Positions 1 to 7,792 of a stretch of DNA of 60,207 nucleotides are shown here, one piece after another. The stretch covers positions 1-60,207 of the forward strand of contig JANQSP010000055.1 of NCBI GenBank assembly GCA_028283955.1. Reading direction: 5' to 3'. A program made the position numbers and the translations under genes. The stretch is from Bdellovibrionales bacterium (lineage in GTDB: Bacteria; Bdellovibrionota; Bdellovibrionia; Bdellovibrionales; UBA1609). The notes under the pieces were generated by a model, which did no database searches, was not told the DNA's origin, and saw only the letters and a list, made by a program, of their open reading frames with translations. The first letter of the stretch is position 1. Every line of letters begins with the position of its first letter.

Positions 1-2998
1 AACAATAGGGCAAGAGAAGCAACTTATTCCAAGAAGAGATACACAGCAGGTTATTGAATTAAATCCTGATAAAGAAGTTGTGAAAAAAATCTTGTCGGAC
101 AGTCAGGATATTACAAACAAATATGTTGATTCAAAATGGCTTCGGCTAACATCAGGTTTCCCATTGATGGCCAAACTGCTTAAAGATTTAGGTCCTATTA
201 AATTACTTAAAGGTGATATTTCTACAATTAGAAAAAAAATGCTTTGGGGAATGGGTCAACTGCACAAAGAGGAAAGAATTATAGGGGAAAAGGTCATAAA
301 AGCTTGTTCCTTATTTGATACAGTTTGTATTTCCGATGATGACTGGAGGAAGAAAGGATGGATCATATCTAGTACGACTGTTAATAGAGGAGTAGAAGAG
401 GCAAAATATATAGCCGAAAAAGTATGTAAAGTGGATTATGACCAATTCTGTGCTAAGGTACAATATTTTAGGGAGAGAAAAATTATCCAACAACATGGTA
501 GGTTTATACAGGTTCGTCCAAAGCCTTTAGCAGGTGGGTTGGCTGCTAAATTGATTCAAGAAACTCCTCCAGAATCCTTAATAAAATGGCTTACTGGTAT
601 GAACTCTTATCAAATAGAAGGTGAATATTCTGTTTTAAATGGCCTACGAGAATCTTTTTGTAAACAATTTTCTTATCTAAGTTTATCTTCAGAAGATCAA
701 GATTTAGGAGAACCACTCTGTGGAGCAGAAGGTTTTTTTGGAAAAGAGAAAATACTAACTACACAATGGGGCTCTGCTTGTTTTTATCACCTCGCAGAGG
801 CAAGTCCTAAAACGGCTTTAAAAACTCTGAAGAGACTCTTTGGAAATAAAACTGTAGAAGAATTATCTAATCTCAGGGAACCTAGAAGAAATTTAGTACA
901 AACTCTGCAAAAACTTGCTGTCAGAAAAGAATTGTATCCAAGCTCTGCCCGATTACTTTTAAAATTTGCAGAGGCAGAAAATGAATATCATAATGGTCAG
1001 CCTATAAGTAATAACTCTACCGGTATTTTTATACATCACTTTCAAATACTTTTATCTGGAACAGAAGCAGAACCTGATATGAAATTTAAGATCATTGATG
1101 AAATAGAACAATCTGGTTCTATAACACAAAAAGAAATAGCTATAAAAGCACTTAAAGAAGCTTTACCGAAGCAGAGTGCTACAGGTTTTTCTGATAGTGT
1201 AATGCAAACTACGAAAGGCGAGCGAATTCAGGATTGGAAACCTAAAACCTATGGAGAGTCCTGGGATTATTTCCGAAAAGCCCTTGAATATCTCGTTAAA
1301 TTCGCCACAAAAGATGAGAATAAGGAGATTCAAAATAATGCAAAAACAGTAATTGCGCAGAACCTAAGTTCTCTTCTTATAATAAACAATTTACATAATG
1401 ATATGGATAAAGCTGTTCAATCTGTTATTTCAGTTCATGGTACATATTGGCCTGAAGCCATCCGTAACTTAGGGTGGTTTATTAAATATAAATCAAAAAC
1501 AACAACAAAAGAAAATATAGAAAAAGCGAACGAAATGCTGAAAATATTACAACCAAAAAAAGAAGATATAAACAAGCGATTGAAGCTTTATGTGAAAGAA
1601 GACAGTGATTTATATGACCTGGACAAATCTAAGAATAAAAATATGCCAAATAGATATAACACGCAGTTTAAAAGTCTTATTGAAGATTTTAAAAATTATT
1701 TAGAAAATGTGGACGAAGATAAAATAGTTTCTATCTTTCACCTTTTGTTTCATGGAAAACAGAGTAACACTATCCCCTTTGCAAGAGAAGTTTCTCAAAA
1801 ATTAGAGAATCCGGTGAAATTAGCTACTCTATTACTTGGTCTTATAAAAGAATGGAAAAAAAATGCAGATTTTAACCCTTCTTTTCTAAGTGGTTTTTTA
1901 GACGGGTTAAATAAAAATAATCCAGATACAATACAGAAGATTTTAGACAATATATCAAATGATAATCATTTAGCAGATTTAATTTTACCTGCTTACTGGA
2001 GCTTGAGACTACAGGACCAAGATATAAAAAGGCTAATAGAGGTTATAAATAATAAATCGGTGAAAATAAATGCCAGTGAGTTAAAGTATTTATCTACAGC
2101 GCAGAAATGCCAGTCTGTTAGTGTAGAAGTAATGGAAAAATTAATCAGTATTCTCACAGACAAAAATATAGAGTTCTCCTGGTCTGCTTTACATATATAC
2201 AGTTATTATATTGATTCTAAACCTGAAAAAAAAGAGGAGTTACTTCACACCCTCTACAGGTTACTGACAAGAAAAAAATTATTAACTCAGGATAAAAAAA
2301 GATATGATACTATGAATGGTCACTTTTACAAAAAAGCAGTAAGTGATGTTTTAGACTCTACTTATGGAAAACGATTTTCGGAGATTTTTACTTCTGAGGT
2401 TCTAAGTTCTAAATTATCTCTATTTGAGTTTCCAATTGACGACTACTATATAAAAGAGTGTTTTAAAAAAGTTATGGAAAAATATCCTGACACAGTTATA
2501 TCTGAAGTAATAAACTGTGATCCAAATAATTTTAATATGCAATGTATTTTTGAAAATATCCTTGGAAGTAAAAATTCTTTAGGTGGAGGAGGGGATATTT
2601 TTAATACAAATTCTTCGTGTATTTTAAATGAACAGCAGCTTAAAAAATGGTGTGAAAAAGCACCTGATAAAGTTCCTGCTTTTTTAGCTAGAAATATGGA
2701 TTTATTTTCGAAAGAGGAGAAACAATGGTCATGGTCTTCTTTTGCCTTATTTTTATTTGATAAATATGGAGATAGAGAAAATGTTACAAGAGCTATTACA
2801 ATGAATCTTAGTAGTTTCCAATGGGCTGGAGATATATTAAAATATTTCGAGCGAATAAAAACAGCAGTAGAAGGATTACAAAATCATAAACATAAAAATG
2901 TGCGTGAGTTTTGTGAAAAAGAAATTGAATTCTTAGAAGAAAGAATAAAGCAAGAAAAACGAATGCAAAAGGAGAGAGAAGAGTTTGGAGTATGGTGA
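1..2998 (+). CDS. STAND/NLR-like NTPase, C-terminal part (5' end outside window)
   Basis: The reading frame is open from base 2, so the listed GTG at 80 is probably internal and the true start lies upstream. About 30 residues in, the stretch SGFPLMAKLL resembles the GxP motif (GLPLA-like) that follows the nucleotide-binding core of STAND ATPases. A winged-helix-like segment and roughly 750 residues of alpha-helical, HEAT/ARM-like sequence follow. The tail is highly charged (EERIKQEKRMQKEREE). The P-loop expected for this family would lie upstream and cannot be seen. STAND proteins usually act as sensors, with the C-terminal repeat region recognising a trigger. The gene is clearly more AT-rich than the rest of the window and overlaps the next gene by 7 bases. 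A defence role is inferred from architecture and from the tRNA-Ser scars nearby. No N-terminal effector can be judged. Confidence 0.6.
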   Translation, partial: TIGQEKQLIPRRDTQQVIELNPDKEVVKKILSDSQDITNKYVDSKWLRLTSGFPLMAKLLKDLGPIKLLKGDISTIRKKMLWGMGQLHKEERIIGEKVIKACSLFDTVCISDDDWRKKGWIISSTTVNRGVEEAKYIAEKVCKVDYDQFCAKVQYFRERKIIQQHGRFIQVRPKPLAGGLAAKLIQETPPESLIKWLTGMNSYQIEGEYSVLNGLRESFCKQFSYLSLSSEDQDLGEPLCGAEGFFGKEKILTTQWGSACFYHLAEASPKTALKTLKRLFGNKTVEELSNLREPRRNLVQTLQKLAVRKELYPSSARLLLKFAEAENEYHNGQPISNNSTGIFIHHFQILLSGTEAEPDMKFKIIDEIEQSGSITQKEIAIKALKEALPKQSATGFSDSVMQTTKGERIQDWKPKTYGESWDYFRKALEYLVKFATKDENKEIQNNAKTVIAQNLSSLLIINNLHNDMDKAVQSVISVHGTYWPEAIRNLGWFIKYKSKTTTKENIEKANEMLKILQPKKEDINKRLKLYVKEDSDLYDLDKSKNKNMPNRYNTQFKSLIEDFKNYLENVDEDKIVSIFHLLFHGKQSNTIPFAREVSQKLENPVKLATLLLGLIKEWKKNADFNPSFLSGFLDGLNKNNPDTIQKILDNISNDNHLADLILPAYWSLRLQDQDIKRLIEVINNKSVKINASELKYLSTAQKCQSVSVEVMEKLISILTDKNIEFSWSALHIYSYYIDSKPEKKEELLHTLYRLLTRKKLLTQDKKRYDTMNGHFYKKAVSDVLDSTYGKRFSEIFTSEVLSSKLSLFEFPIDDYYIKECFKKVMEKYPDTVISEVINCDPNNFNMQCIFENILGSKNSLGGGGDIFNTNSSCILNEQQLKKWCEKAPDKVPAFLARNMDLFSKEEKQWSWSSFALFLFDKYGDRENVTRAITMNLSSFQWAGDILKYFERIKTAVEGLQNHKHKNVREFCEKEIEFLEERIKQEKRMQKEREEFGVW

Positions 2999-3846
2999 AT
3001 AAAGTAACTAAATCAAAAATGAAAAAAATTTTTAAAAAGCATCCAATATTATCTACAATTTGTTGTTTTCTATCCCTTCTTTGCTTTGTCCATTTGCTCC
3101 CTCTGGAGCATGAGTTTATAACTGGTTTTAAAGTTAATTGGGATAATTATATTTCTTATTTATACAGCGTTATGTTGACAACCGATATTGCTTTGATTGT
3201 TTATTTATTCGTAGATACAGAAACAGATGACAAATTGAAAAAAATAAAGGATACCGAGAAGAATATACAAAAAAATACTGAACAAATAGGTGAAATAACT
3301 AAAATGGTGCAAAATGATGTTAATAAAATGGAAGAAAATGTTCAAAAAATATCAGAAATTCAGAATAAAATTGCTCTTGAAACAGAGAAAAATCGCCTTA
3401 TAAATTTTGCTCAGCATTCTTCCTTGCCTGAGGAAAATAAGCGTTTTTTTAGAAGTAATATAAAATCTATTTTTCATGAATCGAAATATAATTTCAGGCA
3501 AATAGACCAAGATAATAATACTTTAGATTATTTTACAATTATTTTCATAAGAAAAAATAACGGATTACCAAAAGTATTTTATCCATTTGGCAGAGTGCAT
3601 GAGTTTCCTTATTTTTGTGTACATGTGATTGACAAAAAACCTTCTTTGGAAAATGGAGACAGTGGAGTGCAGCTGGATTTACATTATTATTTAAGTTATG
3701 ATTTTTCTGATAAAACTTGGCGTATTGCTGAACAATACCCTATAGAAGGTTCCCATATGAATAAAAGTTTCAAAATTATTTTTTCTGGTACCAATTACAT
3801 TGGAAAAGGTGGTCCATCCGCAGAAGAATTTTGTAAAAACTGTTAA
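2992..3846 (+). CDS. Two-TM coiled-coil protein coupled to the NTPase gene
   Basis: I do not recognise this family. The 284-residue protein starts at ATG 2992, inside the end of the NTPase gene, so the two are probably translated together. It has a basic N-terminus and two hydrophobic segments (about residues 20-37 and 52-69). Residues 77-135 form a strongly heptad-like, Lys/Glu/Gln/Asn-rich coiled coil (KKIKDTEKNIQKNTEQI). A mixed alpha/beta C-terminal domain with several aromatic residues follows. The layout suits a membrane-anchored partner or effector that responds to the cytosolic NTPase, but this is inference. It could also be a structural or regulatory membrane protein. Composition is AT-rich like its partner, which supports joint transfer. 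Confidence 0.6.
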   Translation: MVNKVTKSKMKKIFKKHPILSTICCFLSLLCFVHLLPLEHEFITGFKVNWDNYISYLYSVMLTTDIALIVYLFVDTETDDKLKKIKDTEKNIQKNTEQIGEITKMVQNDVNKMEENVQKISEIQNKIALETEKNRLINFAQHSSLPEENKRFFRSNIKSIFHESKYNFRQIDQDNNTLDYFTIIFIRKNNGLPKVFYPFGRVHEFPYFCVHVIDKKPSLENGDSGVQLDLHYYLSYDFSDKTWRIAEQYPIEGSHMNKSFKIIFSGTNYIGKGGPSAEEFCKNC

Positions 3847-4004
3847 AGTTTACTAGTTTCACTTAAGAGAAAAGTCTTTAACTTAATCCCTGAGCACTTA
3901 AGAAAACCAGCCTCACAGAAGAAAAAGCGAGAATGTTTCCAGCGGGAAGGGTGGACAGTGTGTAACAAGAAAGAGTTAAAAGTACACTCTAAAAAACAAA
4001 TAAA

Positions 4005-4025
4005 TGGCGGAGAGAGAGGGATTCG
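4005..4025 (-). repeat. tRNA-Ser 3'-end fragment, probable att core
   Basis: Read on the minus strand, this 21-base block matches the end of a serine tRNA: part of the T-loop, the 3' strand of the T-stem (CCCTC), the acceptor 3' strand (TCTCTCC), discriminator G and an encoded CCA. The rest of the tRNA does not follow. A lone tRNA 3' end is the classic core left by tyrosine-recombinase integration. The 13-base run GGAGAGAGAGGGA recurs at 4165. No integrase gene is visible. Confidence 0.6.
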
Positions 4026-4081
4026 CCTACTACGTTCGTTCGCATCACGCTCACTCACTGCGCAGGCCCCCCTCAGTCGCT

Positions 4082-4104
4082 CAGAAAATCATCCAGATTT
4101 TCTG
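4082..4104. repeat. Inverted repeat (9-bp arms)
   Basis: The arms CAGAAAATC and GATTTTCTG flank the 5-base loop ATCCA and form a perfect hairpin between the two tRNA-Ser fragments. No T-run follows on either strand, so an intrinsic terminator is unlikely. It lies in the roughly 140-base stretch that may be the remnant of a deleted integrated element. Confidence 0.5.
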
Positions 4105-4164
4105 CCCTGTATTGTCTGCTCCCATAAGGTCGCAGGCAACACAGGTCTCTCCTTTTACTTCTTT

Positions 4165-4251
4165 GGAGAGAGAGGGAAAACGAAGCCTCGAGACGGTTTC
4201 CCGCCTACACGCTTTCCAAGCGTGCGCCTTCAGCCACTCGGCCACCTCTCC
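4165..4251 (-). pseudogene. tRNA-Ser(GGA) pseudogene
   Basis: The minus strand has acceptor GGAGAGG, the D-arm, an anticodon arm CACGC-TTGGAAA-GCGTG with anticodon GGA, and a long class II variable arm (GGCGG/CCGTC). The 3' part is damaged. The T-arm reads GAGGC-TTCGTTTT-CCCTC, with one mismatch and an 8-base loop. The position after the acceptor stem is A rather than the G usual for tRNA-Ser, and there is no CCA. I read it as a decayed copy altered by element integration or excision. A functional but odd tRNA cannot be fully excluded. Confidence 0.65.
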
Positions 4252-4267
4252 TTATTTTAAACTTTAT

Positions 4268-4321
4268 CCCGCCTACACGCTTTCCAATGCCTGCGGATTT
4301 CAGCCGCTCGGCCACCTCTCC
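4268..4321 (-). pseudogene. Second truncated tRNA-Ser 5' fragment
   Basis: The minus strand starts GGAGAGGTGGCCGAGCGGCTGA, like the copy at 4251. It then has a divergent segment (ATCCGCAGGCA) where the 5' anticodon strand should be, and rejoins with TTGGAAAGCGTGTAGGCGGG. The anticodon stem cannot pair and the whole 3' half is missing. It looks like a chimera of two serine tRNAs. It lies 17 bases beyond the other copy, so the site was probably targeted more than once. Confidence 0.6.
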
Positions 4322-4341
4322 TATATTTTCCTAGACACATT

Positions 4342-5865
4342 TTACTTTTTATAAAATTCCTGCATTTGTGACTTGAACATCTGTCGTGAATGCTTCCAGG
4401 TGTAAAACATATGTCCTCCATGAAACACCTTAAAGGAAATTTGCTGTTTTAATTCTTCCGGAAGATTCATAGACTGCACCACCCGCTCAGAAGAAAAATA
4501 AGGGGTCGCCAGATCAAATATCCCATGACAGATAAATACCTTCATCTTCGGATTCATGGACATAGCATAACGAAGATCATCCGTGGCCCCTATTTGCAAA
4601 TCGAAAAAATGATCCCGCTTATCCTGCTTCCAACTTTTATTCACCTCTATATTTATAAGACGATATTGCCTGTCACAATCCAATTCCAGATGCTCCCTCA
4701 ATAAAGTATTAATCCCATGACTGAAAGCATGTTCAGTACCGGATAAACCGGGGTCAGGTCCTTCAAATTCATTCCGATGGGGAAAAGGATCATAAGTGGT
4801 AATGGAAGTGTCATACATGCCACACCACTTTCTTTCATTCTGTAAGAGCAGACGGCAAAACTGCCAAATCTGAAGTCGGCCATTTCCCTTTCTCATCCTC
4901 TCAAAAGGCACGCCTATAAATTTCACCACCTTTTGTAAAATGGCTTTTCTTTTCTCCTCATCCATTCTTTCACCCTGGACGAGCAGACAGTTCATCTCAT
5001 TAAGTGCAAAGTCCTCCGCCTCCTTCAAGAAAGACCGTAAATCCGATCCCAAATTCATACCCTGTTCCCGACCGGCAAAATAAGGAGACTTTTGATGATG
5101 AACCGCTGAAGCCACCATGGTGGGAAAAGACTCAATCCAACCAAGAACATCGTAATCACTACCGGTAAAAGTATTGAGTTCCAGACAGGGGGAAATCAAT
5201 ATCACACCGGATAAACCCACTCCATAATCCTCCTGAAGTTTTCGCGAGAGCTTGGCTACACGAAAACCTCCGTAACTTTCTCCGGCAATAAACACAGAAG
5301 AAGACCAACGGCGGTACTTTGATAAAAATCTCCCTATAAATTCCCCTATTGTTTCCAGGTCTCGATTCATTTTGTAAAACTCCTGGCCGAACGCTTTCTC
5401 TTTTTTATCCTTCTCACCGGGAGGGGTTAAATCCACCTCTTCCAAAGAACGACTAAACCCTGTACCCACCGGGTCCACAAACACCAAATCAGTAAAATCA
5501 AGCCAGCTCTCTGTATTGTCTTTTAAATGGGCCGGAGGAGGTAAACACTCTCCTGTGTCACCAAAAGTGATTGTCTTTGGCCCCATTGTTCCTACATGTA
5601 AATAAGCGGAAGAAGCCCCAGGACCACCATTGAAAACAAAAGTGACAGGCCGGGAAGACCCCGTCTCCTTACAACAATAGTAGGTATAAAAAATGTCCGC
5701 TATAGGCTTTTCTTTTTTGCGGATAGGAAGCCACTGCGCTTCGACGGAACAATCGACACGCTTCCCTTCCAACTTCCAGGACCATATTTTTTTTTGTCCT
5801 TTAGGTGGCTGATAAACCTTTTCTTTGTTTTCAGACGACTCTTTCTTTTTTTCCTCTTTACTCAC
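4342..5865 (-). CDS. Peptidase S10 (serine carboxypeptidase-like)
   Basis: This 507-residue protein carries the S10 signatures. FNGGPGASS (about 78-86) is the oxyanion/substrate motif, GESYGG (195-200) holds catalytic Ser197, HGIFDLATPY holds Asp451, and FHGGHMFYTW holds His485. The family removes C-terminal residues from peptides. The N-terminus is Lys/Glu-rich and has no signal peptide, so a cytosolic location is predicted, whereas many S10 enzymes are exported. The GTG start at 5865 is supported by GAGGG 8 bases upstream. It converges on the tRNA scars and is the first ordinary chromosomal gene beside the accessory region. Substrate unknown. Confidence 0.9.
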   Translation of the reverse strand: MSKEEKKKESSENKEKVYQPPKGQKKIWSWKLEGKRVDCSVEAQWLPIRKKEKPIADIFYTYYCCKETGSSRPVTFVFNGGPGASSAYLHVGTMGPKTITFGDTGECLPPPAHLKDNTESWLDFTDLVFVDPVGTGFSRSLEEVDLTPPGEKDKKEKAFGQEFYKMNRDLETIGEFIGRFLSKYRRWSSSVFIAGESYGGFRVAKLSRKLQEDYGVGLSGVILISPCLELNTFTGSDYDVLGWIESFPTMVASAVHHQKSPYFAGREQGMNLGSDLRSFLKEAEDFALNEMNCLLVQGERMDEEKRKAILQKVVKFIGVPFERMRKGNGRLQIWQFCRLLLQNERKWCGMYDTSITTYDPFPHRNEFEGPDPGLSGTEHAFSHGINTLLREHLELDCDRQYRLINIEVNKSWKQDKRDHFFDLQIGATDDLRYAMSMNPKMKVFICHGIFDLATPYFSSERVVQSMNLPEELKQQISFKVFHGGHMFYTWKHSRQMFKSQMQEFYKK

Positions 5866-5923
5866 TTTTTATACCCTCATCTGTTAAACTTTTAAACAAT
5901 CCACAAAAACACTCTAACATATC

Positions 5924-5952
5924 TTTACTTGATAAAAATTTACTTATATACT
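5924..5952 (+). promoter_or_regulatory. Predicted sigma70-type promoter for the TerB-like gene
   Basis: TTTACT and TATACT are separated by 17 bases and lie about 50 bases before the ATG at 6001. A second TATAAT-like hexamer follows closer to the gene (around 5973), with a poorer -35. Confidence 0.4.
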
Positions 5953-6000
5953 GAATAACAAGCTTTATACTATATAATCCAAACACAGGAAAAACAAATC

Positions 6001-6618
6001 ATGAACACAAAAAATAATAAGGAAATAATTGAAGATCAGGTAAATATATGGAATCAGGCCGCCTCCTCCGCACTTGCAGACGGACAAATTGATCCGGAAG
6101 AAATGGAAAAACTGAGAAGCTCTCTTAAAAATCTTCCTTTTGAGCTAACAGCAAAAAACAAAAAGGAAATGACAGAAAGTCATTTGAATATGTGGAAGCT
6201 CGTGGCTTCGGCTGTCCATGCCGATGGACGGGTTGATCCGGAAGAAATACAAATGGTTAAAAAGTATATTGAAGAGCTGCATTTCGATGCCAGACAAAAA
6301 GAAATAATAAAAAATGAGCTTAGGTCCCCTACTCCCCCTGAACAAATTCTACCCAAAATCACCGACCCGGGAGACAGAAGCCAAAGTCTTTACTTCGTGA
6401 GACTTTTGTTATGGAAAGACAACAAGCTCACAGATACAGAACAGGCTTTTTTAAAAAAAGTCAGTGATTACTTAATGCAGTTTGCTGACATACAGGAGCT
6501 TAGTCACCAATTGGAACTATCAAAACAAAAAACATCAATGACAGAAGCACTTCTCTACTCTATGAAAAGCTCTGTAGTCCAGTTTTTAAAAAGATTTACG
6601 TTCTTTTTCAAAGAATAG
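6001..6618 (+). CDS. Tandem TerB-like / acidic-motif protein
   Basis: The 205-residue soluble protein has two similar helical units. Each carries a short acidic metal-site-like motif, ALADGQIDPEEME (about 25-37) and VHADGRVDPEEIQ (about 72-84). A third, weaker copy is WKDNKLTDTEQAF. This pattern is typical of TerB/DjlA-N-type domains, which are found in tellurite-resistance and stress-related proteins, but the specific function here is unknown. There is no signal peptide. It is transcribed away from the S10 gene and converges on the VWA gene. Assignment rests on motif resemblance only. Confidence 0.6.
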   Translation: MNTKNNKEIIEDQVNIWNQAASSALADGQIDPEEMEKLRSSLKNLPFELTAKNKKEMTESHLNMWKLVASAVHADGRVDPEEIQMVKKYIEELHFDARQKEIIKNELRSPTPPEQILPKITDPGDRSQSLYFVRLLLWKDNKLTDTEQAFLKKVSDYLMQFADIQELSHQLELSKQKTSMTEALLYSMKSSVVQFLKRFTFFFKE

Positions 6619-6634
6619 GCCACTGTCACTCTTC

Positions 6635-7702
6635 TTACTGAGCCATTGCCTTTTCAGGCTTACTATTGTCTTTTAACATTTTAAATTGTTTACACTCCTC
6701 GGGAAAATGACTCTCTTTTTCCAATTTCCTTAAAAGACTGAAGGCCAACACCTTTCCAAATGAGGGTTTGCATATATCAAATACATAACCACCTGAGCCT
6801 TTTGCAAAACTTATAAGTTCAGTTGGTGACTGATCAACTATAGAAGTGGCATTTGAAAAGTCAACTAACAGATAGGAGGCCAACACAACCAAAGGATTCA
6901 TGGTAACAGCACCATACAAACCACCTGCTTTTCCTACATATTTTACACCATTAGAAATAAAACCACTGGACTGATCAACACAATCATCCCTTGTATTGGA
7001 ACCTGTCACAACCAGTCCTATAAAGTTATCCTCTGTATAATGTTCATAAACGGAAGCCAGAGCCCCTTGAGCATCAGTAATGTCACTGGAAAACATGCCA
7101 CTTGATTCATCTTTTGATGATATAACTATAACCGCAAATGCAGAACCCTCTCTTAAAAAAGACCCTTCCCTGCCTGCCTGCCTATGCATAAATGATTTTA
7201 CCGCACTAAGAGGTTTTATCGCTCCATCACTGCAATAGGGGGGAAAAGAACATCCTGATTTTAAGGAAACCGTATCGGAAAATACCTGTTCATAATTTGC
7301 AGTATCAGAAGTAATAAACTTTTGAGTGGAAATTTGTCCGGATACCTCTGTATTGACTAAAACTCCAAGCGAACTTTCCGAGCTTCCCTTCACACCAGGT
7401 ATAACCCCCACTTTCCAATCAACCGCTTCCACACACTTTAAAAATTGATTTAAATTGGATGTCACTCGGGAATTTAAATCCTGCCCATCTGAAGAATTAT
7501 CCAGGGTAATAAGAATATCCATCGATTTTTTTTCCAACCATCCTATATCACCATTTTGTCTACAGTCCCTGGTTCCATCTTCCACACAATTGTAGGAAGA
7601 CATATATAGCTCAGAACAGTTAAAAAAAAATATACAACCCGCTACAATGGCAAGTGTAGCAAGACGACTCTGTTTTGTAATTAGAAAATTATTCAGCCTC
7701 AT
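6635..7702 (-). CDS. Secreted VWA-like protein, possible lipoprotein
   Basis: The 355-residue protein starts with a basic segment and a hydrophobic stretch ending in FFFNCSE, a weak lipobox, so lipoprotein status is possible but not certain. After a Cys-containing loop, DILITLDNSSDGQD resembles the first strand and MIDAS loop of a von Willebrand A domain (usual pattern DxSxS). Here the second Ser position is Asp, so metal binding may differ. AVIVISSKDESS and FIGLVVTGSN fit later strands of that fold. Such proteins bind ligands at the cell surface in many delta-proteobacteria. No partner is evident among the neighbours. Confidence 0.55.
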   Translation of the reverse strand: MRLNNFLITKQSRLATLAIVAGCIFFFNCSELYMSSYNCVEDGTRDCRQNGDIGWLEKKSMDILITLDNSSDGQDLNSRVTSNLNQFLKCVEAVDWKVGVIPGVKGSSESSLGVLVNTEVSGQISTQKFITSDTANYEQVFSDTVSLKSGCSFPPYCSDGAIKPLSAVKSFMHRQAGREGSFLREGSAFAVIVISSKDESSGMFSSDITDAQGALASVYEHYTEDNFIGLVVTGSNTRDDCVDQSSGFISNGVKYVGKAGGLYGAVTMNPLVVLASYLLVDFSNATSIVDQSPTELISFAKGSGGYVFDICKPSFGKVLAFSLLRKLEKESHFPEECKQFKMLKDNSKPEKAMAQ

Positions 7703-7792
7703 ACCTCTTTTATCTCGGAAAAAGAAGTATGAAAATTGAAATATTAGACTCCGGTATAGACTTTCATCCAGTTGTAAAACAATCTATCCAAA

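Noticed and set aside
4146-4171. TCTCTCC/GGAGAGA inverted repeat next to the tRNA pseudogene
   Set aside because: One arm is simply the tRNA acceptor strand. The pairing is probably incidental.
4005-4251. A single tRNA-Ser split by an intron
   Set aside because: The 4165-4251 copy already contains its own acceptor 3' strand and T-arm, so the 4005 fragment is a repeat rather than a second exon. The 140-base spacer shows no intron core.
3958-4354. Plus-strand ORFs of 100 and 116 residues over the tRNA fragments
   Set aside because: They read antisense through tRNA-Ser remnants and have low-complexity, unrelated translations.
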